Assembly (NCBI RefSeq): GCF_000293805.1
Contig: NZ_AMBZ01000001.1
Coordinates: 1,367,184 to 1,431,183 of the forward strand
Reading direction: 5' to 3'
Origin: Paenibacillus alvei DSM 29
GTDB lineage: Bacteria > Bacillota > Bacilli > Paenibacillales > Paenibacillaceae
Length of the DNA stretch: 64,000 bases
In this document: in pieces, positions 57,635 to 64,000 of the stretch
Numbering within the stretch: the first letter of the stretch is position 1
Layout of the letters: each line of letters begins with the position of its first letter
Made by a program: the position numbers and the translations under genes
Notes under the pieces: model-generated
Seen by the model: only the letters and a program-made list of their open reading frames with translations
Told to the model about the DNA's origin: nothing
The model's database searches: none

Positions 57635-58117
57635 ATGAAGTTAAAAAACATGCTTTCGACATTCATTGTTTTTGTATTGGCTATGGGAGTGTTTTCGCAA
57701 AGTGCATTTGCAATGACAGGAGTAGGAGATACGAAGGAGAATGCAATTTCCCTGTTCCCAGAAATGATTTCTAGCGGATGGGGAGTAGGACAGCAAGATG
57801 TTAACATGTATATCGACTCTGCTAGTGACCAGGATTGGTTCAAATGGACGAATATAACCGGGAAGGACTTGGTTTTGCGCGCAGCTATACAGCCAAAAGA
57901 TGAAAACAGTTATCTTAGAATTGGAATGATTATTCAATATCCTTCAGGCAAACAAACATCTATTTTTTATGCCGACCCATCCAATGGGCCAGAAAAAGCT
58001 AAAACTCTAGATGGATTTCAACTTCCTCCGGGAGCAACTGTGTATATTAGTATAGATGCTAGTACATTTGGCACTCCATCTCAGTATTGGTTCCTTTTTC
58101 GGTTATTTCAATTTTGA
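57635..58117 (+). CDS. Secreted protein of unknown function
   Basis: 160 residues. Signal peptide MKLKNMLSTFIVFVLAMGVF..SAFA, cut near residue 26. The mature part has SASDQDWFKWTNITGKDLVLRA and PPGATVYISID, resembling the beta-sandwich of pre-peptidase C-terminal (PPC-like) domains, though too loosely to name. GGGTGG lies 5 nt before ATG; a terminator follows directly. Similar in size and style to the secreted proteins at 49,172 and 54,210. Confidence 0.75.
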   Translation: MKLKNMLSTFIVFVLAMGVFSQSAFAMTGVGDTKENAISLFPEMISSGWGVGQQDVNMYIDSASDQDWFKWTNITGKDLVLRAAIQPKDENSYLRIGMIIQYPSGKQTSIFYADPSNGPEKAKTLDGFQLPPGATVYISIDASTFGTPSQYWFLFRLFQF

Positions 58118-58126
58118 ATGCAACCA

Positions 58127-58169
58127 CAAACAAGAGCAGTGGGATTCTTTCCTCAACTGCTCTTGTTTG
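58127..58169. terminator. Bidirectional terminator between convergent genes
   Basis: ACAAGAGCAGT pairs with ACTGCTCTTGT around a 20-nt loop. It lies 9 nt after the plus-strand gene and 6 nt after the minus-strand gene. Confidence 0.88.
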
Positions 58170-58175
58170 TGTATC

Positions 58176-58715
58176 TTAAAATGTTGATTCTCCTTGTGTG
58201 TACCCGAAATACTTTAACACATTCCCCTTTCTGTACCGCTCATGAGCCTTTTGCAACAAGAAATCATCTTCAAGATCAATATATCCTGTTAAATATAGAG
58301 CTTTTAAATAGTCTTCAAATTCCTCATTCCCCAAGACCATGCTTTCCTTTTTTATTCCACCAAATATGTTTGTTTCAAGAGCCAGTAAAAACGATGTTCC
58401 TTGCGTAGTTCCCCCTGACATATAAATGTTGTCGTCAGAATTAATAAGCAGGTTGATTTCTTCTGAACTCAAATATTCTGAAGGATTAAGCTTTTCAAGC
58501 TGATTAAATCCTCTTTCATCACGAAATGTATAAGCTTTAACAATAGACTCATAATGAGCATATGGATCTTTCTTTAATCCTTCAAACTGATCTAAATCGA
58601 CTTCTTCAGCAAAATATTTTGTCTTCAACCGTGTATCAATGTCACTCAGTGTAAATGGGTTAGGAATGCTTAATAACAAGAATTTTTCATATAAAGTTAA
58701 GATGTCTGGCCGCAA
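58176..58715 (-). CDS. Hypothetical protein, possible immunity protein
   Basis: 179 residues, acidic and soluble, starting from TTG 58715 with GGGG 8 nt upstream (RPDILTLYEKFLLLSIPNPF). I do not recognise a family. Directly upstream lies the C-terminal remnant of a toxin-like protein (58,795-58,947), and a toxin tail followed by a small acidic protein is the usual layout of polymorphic toxin-immunity pairs. The immunity role is therefore an inference from position and charge only. Confidence 0.68.
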   Translation of the reverse strand: MRPDILTLYEKFLLLSIPNPFTLSDIDTRLKTKYFAEEVDLDQFEGLKKDPYAHYESIVKAYTFRDERGFNQLEKLNPSEYLSSEEINLLINSDDNIYMSGGTTQGTSFLLALETNIFGGIKKESMVLGNEEFEDYLKALYLTGYIDLEDDFLLQKAHERYRKGNVLKYFGYTQGESTF

Positions 58716-58794
58716 TTGTCTGTCCCCTTTTTAAATGAATTCACTTGAGTAGGTACTAGAGGTTTTTTTAGTATTAGCTATACCTTATCACAGA

Positions 58795-58947
58795 TTACGG
58801 TTTAATACCCGGTCGACCGTATGGACCAAAGAAAATATGACCTGTTACTCGGTTAGAATCAGCTCCGCCATGATAATGATCATAGTACAACTGATCGCTT
58901 CTACCATTTGGTGACAAGATTTTCCCTGATTTGAAGGAATAATAACC
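58795..58947 (-). pseudogene. Toxin C-terminal tail remnant
   Basis: The minus strand from about 58,947 to the TAA at 58,795-58,797 reads as coding sequence with GKILSPNGRSDQLYYDHYHGG and VTGHIFFGPYGRPGIKP. It has no start and is cut exactly at the edge of the hammerhead at 58,946. His-rich DHYHGG and the position before an acidic gene suggest the tail of a secreted nuclease-type toxin. The family is not certain. Confidence 0.5.
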
Positions 58948-59006
58948 GCCTGACGAGTCCCGAGCAGAACGTGACGAAACCTAGCCCTTCGGGGCGATGG
59001 TCGCGG
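58946..59006 (+). ncRNA. Hammerhead ribozyme (type I), copy 2
   Basis: Best match of the three copies. Stem I CCGC; CTGACGA (58,950-58,956); stem II GTC-C-CG, loop AGCAGAA, CG-T-GAC; GAAA (58,976-58,979); stem III CC..GCCC, TTCG, GGGC..GG; cleavage triplet GTC (59,000-59,002); stem I return GCGG. Cleavage expected between 59,002 and 59,003. Stem II differs in sequence from copy 1 but still pairs, which supports the structure. Confidence 0.88.
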
Positions 59007-59040
59007 ATATCTTACTAGATACAGTGCACAGAGAAATGAA

Positions 59041-59074
59041 CAAGAAGCCGTGGGAATAATCCCACGGCTTCTTG
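59041..59074. terminator. Terminator of the secreted protein/membrane peptide pair
   Basis: CAAGAAGCCGTGGGA pairs perfectly with TCCCACGGCTTCTTG around a 4-nt AT loop; the T-run on the plus-strand side is short (TTTT). It can serve the minus-strand pair just upstream of it. Confidence 0.82.
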
Positions 59075-59126
59075 TTTTGCAGGTCTAACCTAGGAGAATA
59101 ACGGGAGAGATCTTCACTTCTTTTTG

Positions 59127-59302
59127 TTATAAAAGATAGTTGAATACAGCAATAGCTAACAGCATAAAGATGATGACAAAACCAATTTTATACCCAACCT
59201 GAAGATGTGTGTTGTTTTTTTCTTCTTCCAATAAACAAATGGATATGCGATAGCTATTAGAATAATACATATCGACAATATCGTAGCTAATGTGCTATTC
59301 AT
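59127..59302 (-). pseudogene. Small two-helix membrane protein, frameshifted at an A-run
   Basis: ATG 59302 with AGGAG 10 nt upstream gives STLATILSICIILIAIAYPFVYWKKKK, one membrane helix and a Lys run. At the run of seven A the frame shifts and stops early. With one more A it continues NNTHLQVGYKIGFVIIF..LLAIAVFNYLL to a TAA at 59,127-59,129, adding a second membrane helix, 58 residues in all. It follows the 193-residue secreted protein by 28 nt, so the two form an operon. A bacteriocin-immunity type of role is possible but unproven. Confidence 0.7.
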
Positions 59303-59330
59303 GTTGTTCAATCTCCTTGAGTTTATTCAA

Positions 59331-59912
59331 TCACAAAGGTTTAATATCGAATATTGCCAACCAAGTCACTGCAGCGTAGACGCCATTTCCATTATTGTTG
59401 GCACTAAATCGTGTAGCCAATAAGTAAAAATATCCAGATGTTGCCCCTGTAAAACCCGAAATAGCTGGAAGCCAAGCTGTAGCACCTGTAATAAGAGCCC
59501 CTCCAGCAGCAACAGTATTATAATAATCAATTGCGTCCAGAGTTTGCTGATTAGTAAAGTAACGATCGTAACCCCACCAGTAATACGTCCACTGACCATA
59601 TACCGTGAAAGGAGTAATTTCATTATTAACGATGCTTAAATCATCGTTAATAACTATGTAATCCTTCTGAGCCAGTGCATTAAGTTTATCAAAGTGTTTC
59701 TGTAAGCCTGTCAAATTGTACTTGTCGTAAAACCCTTGAGGTACATCCTTGAATTGAATTTTCCCATCCTCTGTTACATCGACATAAGGCTTAACAATTT
59801 CGATTACACTCTCAGGTGAAACTGGTTTTTCTTCGCTTAGAGCAAAAGCGCCTGGTGCGAAAACTGCAAGGAACATGAGCAAAGAGCAAAAAACCAACAT
59901 CGATTTTTTCAA
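59331..59912 (-). CDS. Secreted protein with WGYDRYF motif
   Basis: 193 residues. Signal peptide MKKSMLVFCSLLMFLAVFAPGAFA. An acidic propeptide-like middle (residues 26-100) is followed by a Gly/Ala- and aromatic-rich tail starting YGQWTYYWWGYDRYFTNQQT and holding AAGGALITGATAWLPAISG. The layout recalls leadered antimicrobial or structural secreted proteins; I recognise the aromatic motif from uncharacterised Bacillota proteins only. Start TTG 59912 with GAGGTGATG upstream. The small membrane protein gene follows at once. Confidence 0.75.
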   Translation of the reverse strand: MKKSMLVFCSLLMFLAVFAPGAFALSEEKPVSPESVIEIVKPYVDVTEDGKIQFKDVPQGFYDKYNLTGLQKHFDKLNALAQKDYIVINDDLSIVNNEITPFTVYGQWTYYWWGYDRYFTNQQTLDAIDYYNTVAAGGALITGATAWLPAISGFTGATSGYFYLLATRFSANNNGNGVYAAVTWLAIFDIKPL

Positions 59913-60081
59913 TTACATCACCTCGTTAGTATTTTTTGACTTGCAATGCAATATTAACATAAATGTATAATTTTTGGTATTTAAATTTCGATTAGGAAGC
60001 AACAAAATTTTTTTTAGCATTTGTACTTGATTTATATACGGAACTGATATTCAAAATGTCGAGGATTAACGATAGAACATA

Positions 60082-60403
60082 TTAAACTTTCTGAATAGTC
60101 ACCCTTAGCTTCTTACTATCCCATCCCGTTACGCGGTAACCCGCTGCCTCTACTACCTCTCTGACTGGGGCGTATGCAATATTGCCTACAAGCCATTTAC
60201 TTACCGTTTACAATGGCGTAATTCCCACTCCATCGTACTTCTACGCCTAGAGCTGTAGCGAGCTGCCGATCCGGGACAGTAACAAGCCCGTTCTCGAAAG
60301 TCCCGGGGGCAATGACTTTCCCGTTTAGTTCGACTGTTGCTGTATCACCACTCGGATTGATTGTTGCAGGCTTCTCTACCGCTGCCACACTGCGCAGTTT
60401 CAA
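60082..60403 (-). pseudogene. Copper-amine-oxidase-like domain remnant of a phage amidase
   Basis: Two frames together make a stalk domain common at the end of Paenibacillus phage endolysins: ATVELNGKVIAPGTFENGL, VPDRQLATALGVEVRW, then after a one-base shift near 60,197 WLVGNIAYAPVREVVEAAGY and a C-terminal LRVTIQKV. The catalytic amidase domain is missing. Evidence that part of the island derives from a prophage. Confidence 0.7.
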
Positions 60404-60534
60404 GACTTAGTTTGTTTATGCAGAGAGGTTCATCCAATGATTCCCTAAAAATAAGCCCCCCGACATATTTACTTTTTTTAACACATATATAATACTCACA
60501 GTTAACCCCAATATCATAAATCGAGGTGAGACAT

Positions 60535-60957
60535 TTGCTATCATATTTAAAGGGAGCCGGAAGCTCCCTTATTGTCGCAATCATTATTTATGTGTATTTC
60601 ATTATTAATTTACCTGAACACTCCGGAATGAATTTGTACCATAAAGGAATCGCAGTAATTTTCGTGTTGAATTATTTAGGATGTCTTATCGGCTGGGGCT
60701 TACGCAATATTCTGCTCAGATATGACATTAATAATTTCCTGGTGGGAATCTTATTGTACACTATTTTAGGAGCAGTTTTTGTTTTTATTTTAAGCGCAGT
60801 AATTCCTACACATTCAATATTATATTTGATGGCCATTACAGGTTCTGTAGTTTATTATCTTGTTCAAAATGAAAAGGTATCTCAATGGTTCATTATAACT
60901 TTAGGCCCTATCATTGCTCTCGTTTTCTATATCCACTTTAGTTCTATTAACGTTTAA
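60535..60957 (+). CDS. Multi-pass membrane protein of unknown function
   Basis: 140 residues with four or five membrane helices (for example SSLIVAIIIYVYFIINL, VIFVLNYLGCLIGWGL, FLVGILLYTILGAVFVFIL). No family recognised. Start TTG 60535 with GAGG 8 nt upstream; a GTG at 60526 overlaps that site. A terminator follows directly. AT-rich. Confidence 0.68.
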   Translation: MLSYLKGAGSSLIVAIIIYVYFIINLPEHSGMNLYHKGIAVIFVLNYLGCLIGWGLRNILLRYDINNFLVGILLYTILGAVFVFILSAVIPTHSILYLMAITGSVVYYLVQNEKVSQWFIITLGPIIALVFYIHFSSINV

Positions 60958-60962
60958 GACAA

Positions 60963-61007
60963 ACAAATGTGGCTAGAACTCGTATGTTTCTAGCCACATT
61001 TGTTTCG
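60963..61007. terminator. Strong bidirectional terminator
   Basis: AAACAAATGTGGCTAGAA pairs perfectly with TTCTAGCCACATTTGTTT around a 9-nt loop, between two convergent genes. Confidence 0.9.
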
Positions 61008-61015
61008 TATAATTT

Positions 61016-61559
61016 TTAGAAGCAACGTTGGGAGAAGCTTTCATCCATTGGCGGGAATAGACTAAATGCATCTTTGCTACCATGATCGTAAGTTAAAAGA
61101 GGAACTGGATAATTACCGTCTACTTGTTTATAAATCTCATAATTCGGGAACCCATCATGTCGACCGGACGTGCATACCAGTCCATTTTTATCAACTTCGA
61201 ATTTCATATCATAATCAATTGCTGGTGCACCATCAACCAGAGGGTTTCCTGCACTACCAATGGCTCTAAAAGAGAGTTTATCCGACTTTGTACTAATATC
61301 AATTAATTTAAATATTATCAGTACCTGCTTTACCATAATCTTTAGTTCCGTCCGAATTCAATCTTACAGTCGTTCCTGTTAGTGGCATATTTTCGATAAT
61401 ACTAAGGTTATTCAAATCGATTTTAATATAGTGTGCTGTTCGATATGATCCGTCGAAAGAAAATCCTCTGTTATCACCTTCAAAGACATTGCCAAATGGA
61501 TCACTAATGCTTGCTGATGGAATAAAAGTTTTAATTTTAATAACCAATCGATTAGGCAT
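61016..61559 (-). pseudogene. DUF3238-like protein, frameshifted
   Basis: Two overlapping frames give one protein: NRLVIKIKTFIPSASISDP, FEGDNRGFSFDGSYRTAHYI and TGTTVRLNSDG, then, after one extra T at about 61,316, KLIDISTKSDKLSFRAIGS and SGRHDGFPNYEIYKQ. The GDNR...YRT pattern is that of DUF3238 proteins as I remember them. No ribosome site lies before ATG 61559, so the 5' end may also be lost. Confidence 0.65.
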
Positions 61560-61594
61560 AAAAAATACGGACAGAGTACGACCATTACAATTAA

Positions 61595-61858
61595 TTGTTC
61601 GTCCGGATCCAGATGAACTGGATTGGACTAAGACACTCTACATACATACCTGTAGATGGGCCGTTTGAACGGCTGGAGCCTGAGGATTTTGGGGATATGT
61701 TGTGCGTATCTGTGCTGCTTTCAGACTTAGTCTTAGGAGCGTGTAGTGGACAAATAGGGATTAACCTGCCAGCCATCGCTGAACGGCATGGTACAGCCGC
61801 TGAGCTCATTATCCTCTTAATGGATGATGTAGAAGAATTATTGCAAATGAGTTTATAG
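61595..61858 (+). CDS. Hypothetical protein, 87 residues
   Basis: Frame from TTG 61595 with acidic, helical sequence (FGDMLCVSVLLSDLVLGACS, then IAERHGTAAELIILLMDDVEEL). Codon use looks genuine and the stop is 1 nt before the AAAGGAG that belonged to the integrase gene, so it was the upstream gene of that operon. No good ribosome site of its own. Function unknown. Confidence 0.5.
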   Translation: MFVRIQMNWIGLRHSTYIPVDGPFERLEPEDFGDMLCVSVLLSDLVLGACSGQIGINLPAIAERHGTAAELIILLMDDVEELLQMSL

Positions 61859-61870
61859 AAAGGAGACGGA

Positions 61871-62995
61871 AACACCTGGTCATTTATGATTGAACTTCCG
61901 CCTGATCCTCTAACGGGAAAGAGACGGCAAAAGGGTAAGGGAGGATTTAAAACAGAGGAAGAAGCAGAGTTGGCCAAGCTCGAAAAGATCATTGAAATCA
62001 AAAAAGGTTTATACAAGCCAGATTCTAAAATGACTGTAGCAGAATACCTAGATTTCTGGTTAGATAATTACTCCAAAATCAAACACCGACATACAACTTA
62101 CATCACTAATAGAGAACTCATAACCAAGTGAATTATATCAGTACTAGGTGATATCAAACTCATCAACCTAACCGCAGATCACATTGAAAAATTCCTTGTA
62201 GAGTTGAGTAAAAAAGGTTATTCGAGTTCTTATGTACATGGCATTTTTCGTGTACTCCGGAGAGCGATCAGAATGGCCCATTATAAATGGGAACTCATCC
62301 CTACAGATATTATGAAGAAGGTTGAAGCGCCACAGATAACAAAGAAGGAACGTCTTACGTGGACGCTAGAGCAGTGCCAGACGTTTCTGAAGGCGGCATC
62401 TGAGAGCCGCTTCTATACGGCCTATTTAACGGCCATAAACACAGGAATGCGGCGCGGTGAGGTTCTAGGTGTCCAAGAGAGTGACTTCTCATATGAAGGG
62501 AAATACATAGACGTTACGCAGTCACTCACATACCATAAGGAATTTGGTTTCATTATTCAAGCTCCAAAAACAAAGAAATCCGAAAGACGCACTCCAATCA
62601 TTGATAGGCTTATTCTAGAAAAGCTAAAAGAGAAGATCGAGCAGAATCAAATCAACGCCCAAAACAATAAAGCGTATCAGCTACAATGGGGTTTAATAAA
62701 TTGCCATTCAGACGGAGAGCCAATACGACCATCTCAATTGCGACATGATTATGAAAAGATAATCAAAAAGAGTGGACTGCCATACATTCGATTCCTGCGG
62801 CATTCATTTGCCACGAATTTATGGGAGCTTGGCTTTGACCTTAAAGACATACAAGAGGTATTAGGTCATTCTAGTGTAGCCATCACTGGAGACATCTATA
62901 CACACATGAGAGATGAAAAGAAAAAGAGCCTCATGACCAAATATTCAGAAGCAATAAATTCATCAAAAGAAGCCCCCGAATCTGTGGATAACTAG
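61871..62995 (+). pseudogene. Tyrosine integrase of the island, inactivated
   Basis: Phage-type integrase next to its tRNA-Leu target. Readable: NTWSFMIELPPDPLTGKRRQ, the AP2-like N-terminal arm; the core-binding domain; catalytic Arg in NTGMRRGEVLG; the active site region FLRHSFATNLWELG and LGHSSVAITGDIYTH with the Tyr. Defects: no start codon after the ribosome site AAAGGAG, TGA at 62,129-62,131 in frame, and the box normally reading HDLRH lacks its first two residues (IRFLRHSF), removing the catalytic His. It should be unable to move the island. Confidence 0.9.
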
Positions 62996-63001
62996 TTTTC
63001 C

Positions 63002-63150
63002 GTTAACAAGTCCGTTAACAAATACAAGGAGCCTTATGCTCCTTACTTCCTATAGACAGCAAAAAACCCTTGTCCGACAAGGGTTTAATGATATGGTGCG
63101 CGTAGAGGGACTTGAACCCCCACGCCAAAGGCGCTAGATCCTAAGTCTAG
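63002..63150. repeat. Island border repeat 3, inside intact tRNA-Leu
   Basis: Right-hand border. Core 63,094-63,150 is the 3' part of the intact tRNA-Leu gene. The left flank shares ACAAATACAAGGAGCCTTATG with repeat 2 and all three repeats share the hairpin AACCCTTGTCCGACAAGGGTT. The rest of the tRNA, 63,151-63,177, is found only here. Confidence 0.85.
63061..63086 (-). terminator. Terminator of the rRNA-tRNA operon
   Basis: AAACCCTTGTC/GGACAAGGGTTT stem followed by six T on the minus strand, just after tRNA-Leu. Copied with the border repeats at 48,754 and 53,553. Confidence 0.9.
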
Positions 63151-63177
63151 TGCGTCTGCCAATTCCGCCATACGCGC
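63094..63177 (-). tRNA. tRNA-Leu (anticodon TAG)
   Basis: 84 nt with encoded CCA and a variable arm typical of Leu; acceptor GCGCGTA/TACGCGC, anticodon loop CTTAGGA. Its 3' part is the integration site of the island. Confidence 0.96.
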
Positions 63178-63189
63178 ACGATATTTAAC

Positions 63190-63265
63190 TGGTGAGCCAT
63201 GAAGGACTCGAACCTTCGACACCCTGATTAAAAGTCAGGTGCTCTACCAACTGAGCTAATGGCTC
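63190..63265 (-). tRNA. tRNA-Lys (anticodon TTT)
   Basis: 76 nt with encoded CCA; acceptor GAGCCAT/ATGGCTC, anticodon loop CTTTTAA. Confidence 0.96.
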
Positions 63266-63272
63266 TTACAAA

Positions 63273-63347
63273 TGGCTGGGGATATAGGATTCGAACCTAT
63301 GCATGACGGAGTCAAAGTCCGTTGCCTTACCGCTTGGCTAATCCCCA
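63273..63347 (-). tRNA. tRNA-Gln (anticodon TTG)
   Basis: 75 nt with encoded CCA; acceptor TGGGGAT/ATCCCCA, anticodon loop CTTTGAC. Confidence 0.95.
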
Positions 63348-63359
63348 ACGTGGTAAAAA

Positions 63360-63435
63360 TGGTGCCGGCGAAAGGAGTCGAACCCTCGACCTACTGATTA
63401 CAAGTCAGCCGCTCTACCAACTGAGCTACACCGGC
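63360..63435 (-). tRNA. tRNA-Thr (anticodon TGT)
   Basis: 76 nt with encoded CCA; acceptor GCCGGTG/CGCCGGC, anticodon loop CTTGTAA. Confidence 0.96.
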
Positions 63436-63441
63436 GTATTA

Positions 63442-63517
63442 TGGTGGACGCTGACGGGATCGAACCGCCGACCCTCTGCTTGTAAGGCAGATGCTCTCCC
63501 AGCTGAGCTAAGCGTCC
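63442..63517 (-). tRNA. tRNA-Val (anticodon TAC)
   Basis: 76 nt with encoded CCA; acceptor GGACGCT/AGCGTCC, anticodon loop CTTACAA. Confidence 0.96.
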
Positions 63518-63521
63518 ATAA

Positions 63522-63596
63522 TGGTGACCCGTAGGGGATTCGAACCCCTGTTACCTCCGTGAAAGGGAGGTGTCTTAACCCCTTGACCAACGGGCC
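63522..63596 (-). tRNA. tRNA-Glu (anticodon TTC)
   Basis: 75 nt with encoded CCA; acceptor GGCCCGT/ACGGGTC, anticodon loop CTTTCAC. Confidence 0.96.
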
Positions 63597-63638
63597 TTAC
63601 AATAGAATTATCTATATTAATTACATCGATCTCTTCTG

Positions 63639-63714
63639 TGGAGCTCTCAACCGGGATCGAACCGGTGACCTCATCCTTACCATGGATGCACTCTACCGAC
63701 TGAGCTATGAGAGC
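63639..63714 (-). tRNA. tRNA-Thr (anticodon GGT)
   Basis: 76 nt with encoded CCA; acceptor GCTCTCA/TGAGAGC, anticodon loop ATGGTAA. Second Thr isoacceptor in this operon. Confidence 0.94.
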
Positions 63715-63717
63715 AAA

Positions 63718-63794
63718 TGGCTCCCCGAACAGGACTCGAACCTGTGACAACTCGATTAACAGTCGAGTGCTCTACCAACTGAGCTATCAGGGAA
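63718..63794 (-). tRNA. tRNA-Asn (anticodon GTT)
   Basis: 77 nt with encoded CCA; acceptor TTCCCTG/CGGGGAG with wobble pairs, anticodon loop CTGTTAA. First tRNA after 5S. Confidence 0.95.
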
Positions 63795-63846
63795 TATTAC
63801 CGGACTCTCACAGGACATGCCTGCATGTAGTCCTTACAAAGGACAG

Positions 63847-63962
63847 CTTGGCGGCGTCCTACTCTCCCGGGACCCTGCGGTCCAAGTACCATCGGCGCTG
63901 GAGGGCTTAACGGTCGTGTTCGGGATGGGTACGCGTGGAACCCCTCCGCCATCGCCACCAAA
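63847..63962 (-). rRNA. rrf: 5S ribosomal RNA
   Basis: Minus strand, about 116 nt. Begins TTTGGTGGCGATGGCGGAGG, has the conserved CCCATCCCGAACACG and ends GGACGCCGCCAA. 23S is expected just beyond the right edge. Confidence 0.95.
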
Positions 63963-64000
63963 CAGCATTGGCTTAATGCCAATATGAAGTTCAAGGTCAT

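Noticed and set aside
63797..64000. Open frame over the right edge, and other frames across the tRNA cluster
   Set aside because: They lie on 5S rRNA and tRNA genes and are not coding.

Overview
The window looks like a chromosomal segment of a Paenibacillus. It carries a polymyxin-type lipopeptide synthetase locus, the Bacillota order sigW-rsiW-cdaA-cdaR-glmM-glmS with a glmS ribozyme, and the tRNA end of an rRNA operon. The genus is inferred from gene content; no 16S rRNA is in the window.

Positions 1-32,400, GC-rich, all minus strand: a biosynthetic locus transcribed right to left as ectB, pmxA, pmxB, pmxC, pmxD, pmxE, with pmxE running off the left edge. EctB would supply 2,4-diaminobutyrate (Dab). 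PmxE starts with a lipo-initiation condensation domain and loads Dab then Thr. PmxA loads a hydrophobic residue (followed by epimerisation), Thr, Dab, Dab. PmxB loads Thr and releases the chain with a thioesterase. PmxC and PmxD are ABC exporters. Order and adenylation pockets match polymyxin, with Thr rather than Leu at position 7, as in the polymyxin A/M/P types. Two short repeats with related ends sit in the gaps pmxA-pmxB and pmxD-pmxE.

Positions 32,800-45,500: core genome, minus strand. An XRE regulator, glmS (with ribozyme), glmM, cdaR, cdaA, rsiW, sigW, ppc and four tRNAs. A consensus sigma-W promoter lies between sigW and rsiW.

Positions 45,500-48,700: a scarred region with uvrX/yolD remnants, an intact thiamine-diphosphate enzyme and a frameshifted short-chain dehydrogenase.

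Positions 48,700-63,150, AT-rich: two tandem genomic-island segments bounded by three copies of the tRNA-Leu 3' end, with a broken tyrosine integrase next to the intact tRNA. Cargo is small and mostly eroded: secreted proteins, an SOS-controlled mini-operon, a holin-like type I toxin, a toxin-tail remnant beside a possible immunity gene, and many genes broken by one-base indels. Two sequences in the island fold as type I hammerhead ribozymes, with a third decayed copy. They are the most unexpected element of the window.

Positions 63,094-64,000: eight tRNA genes and a 5S rRNA, minus strand, the distal end of an rRNA operon.
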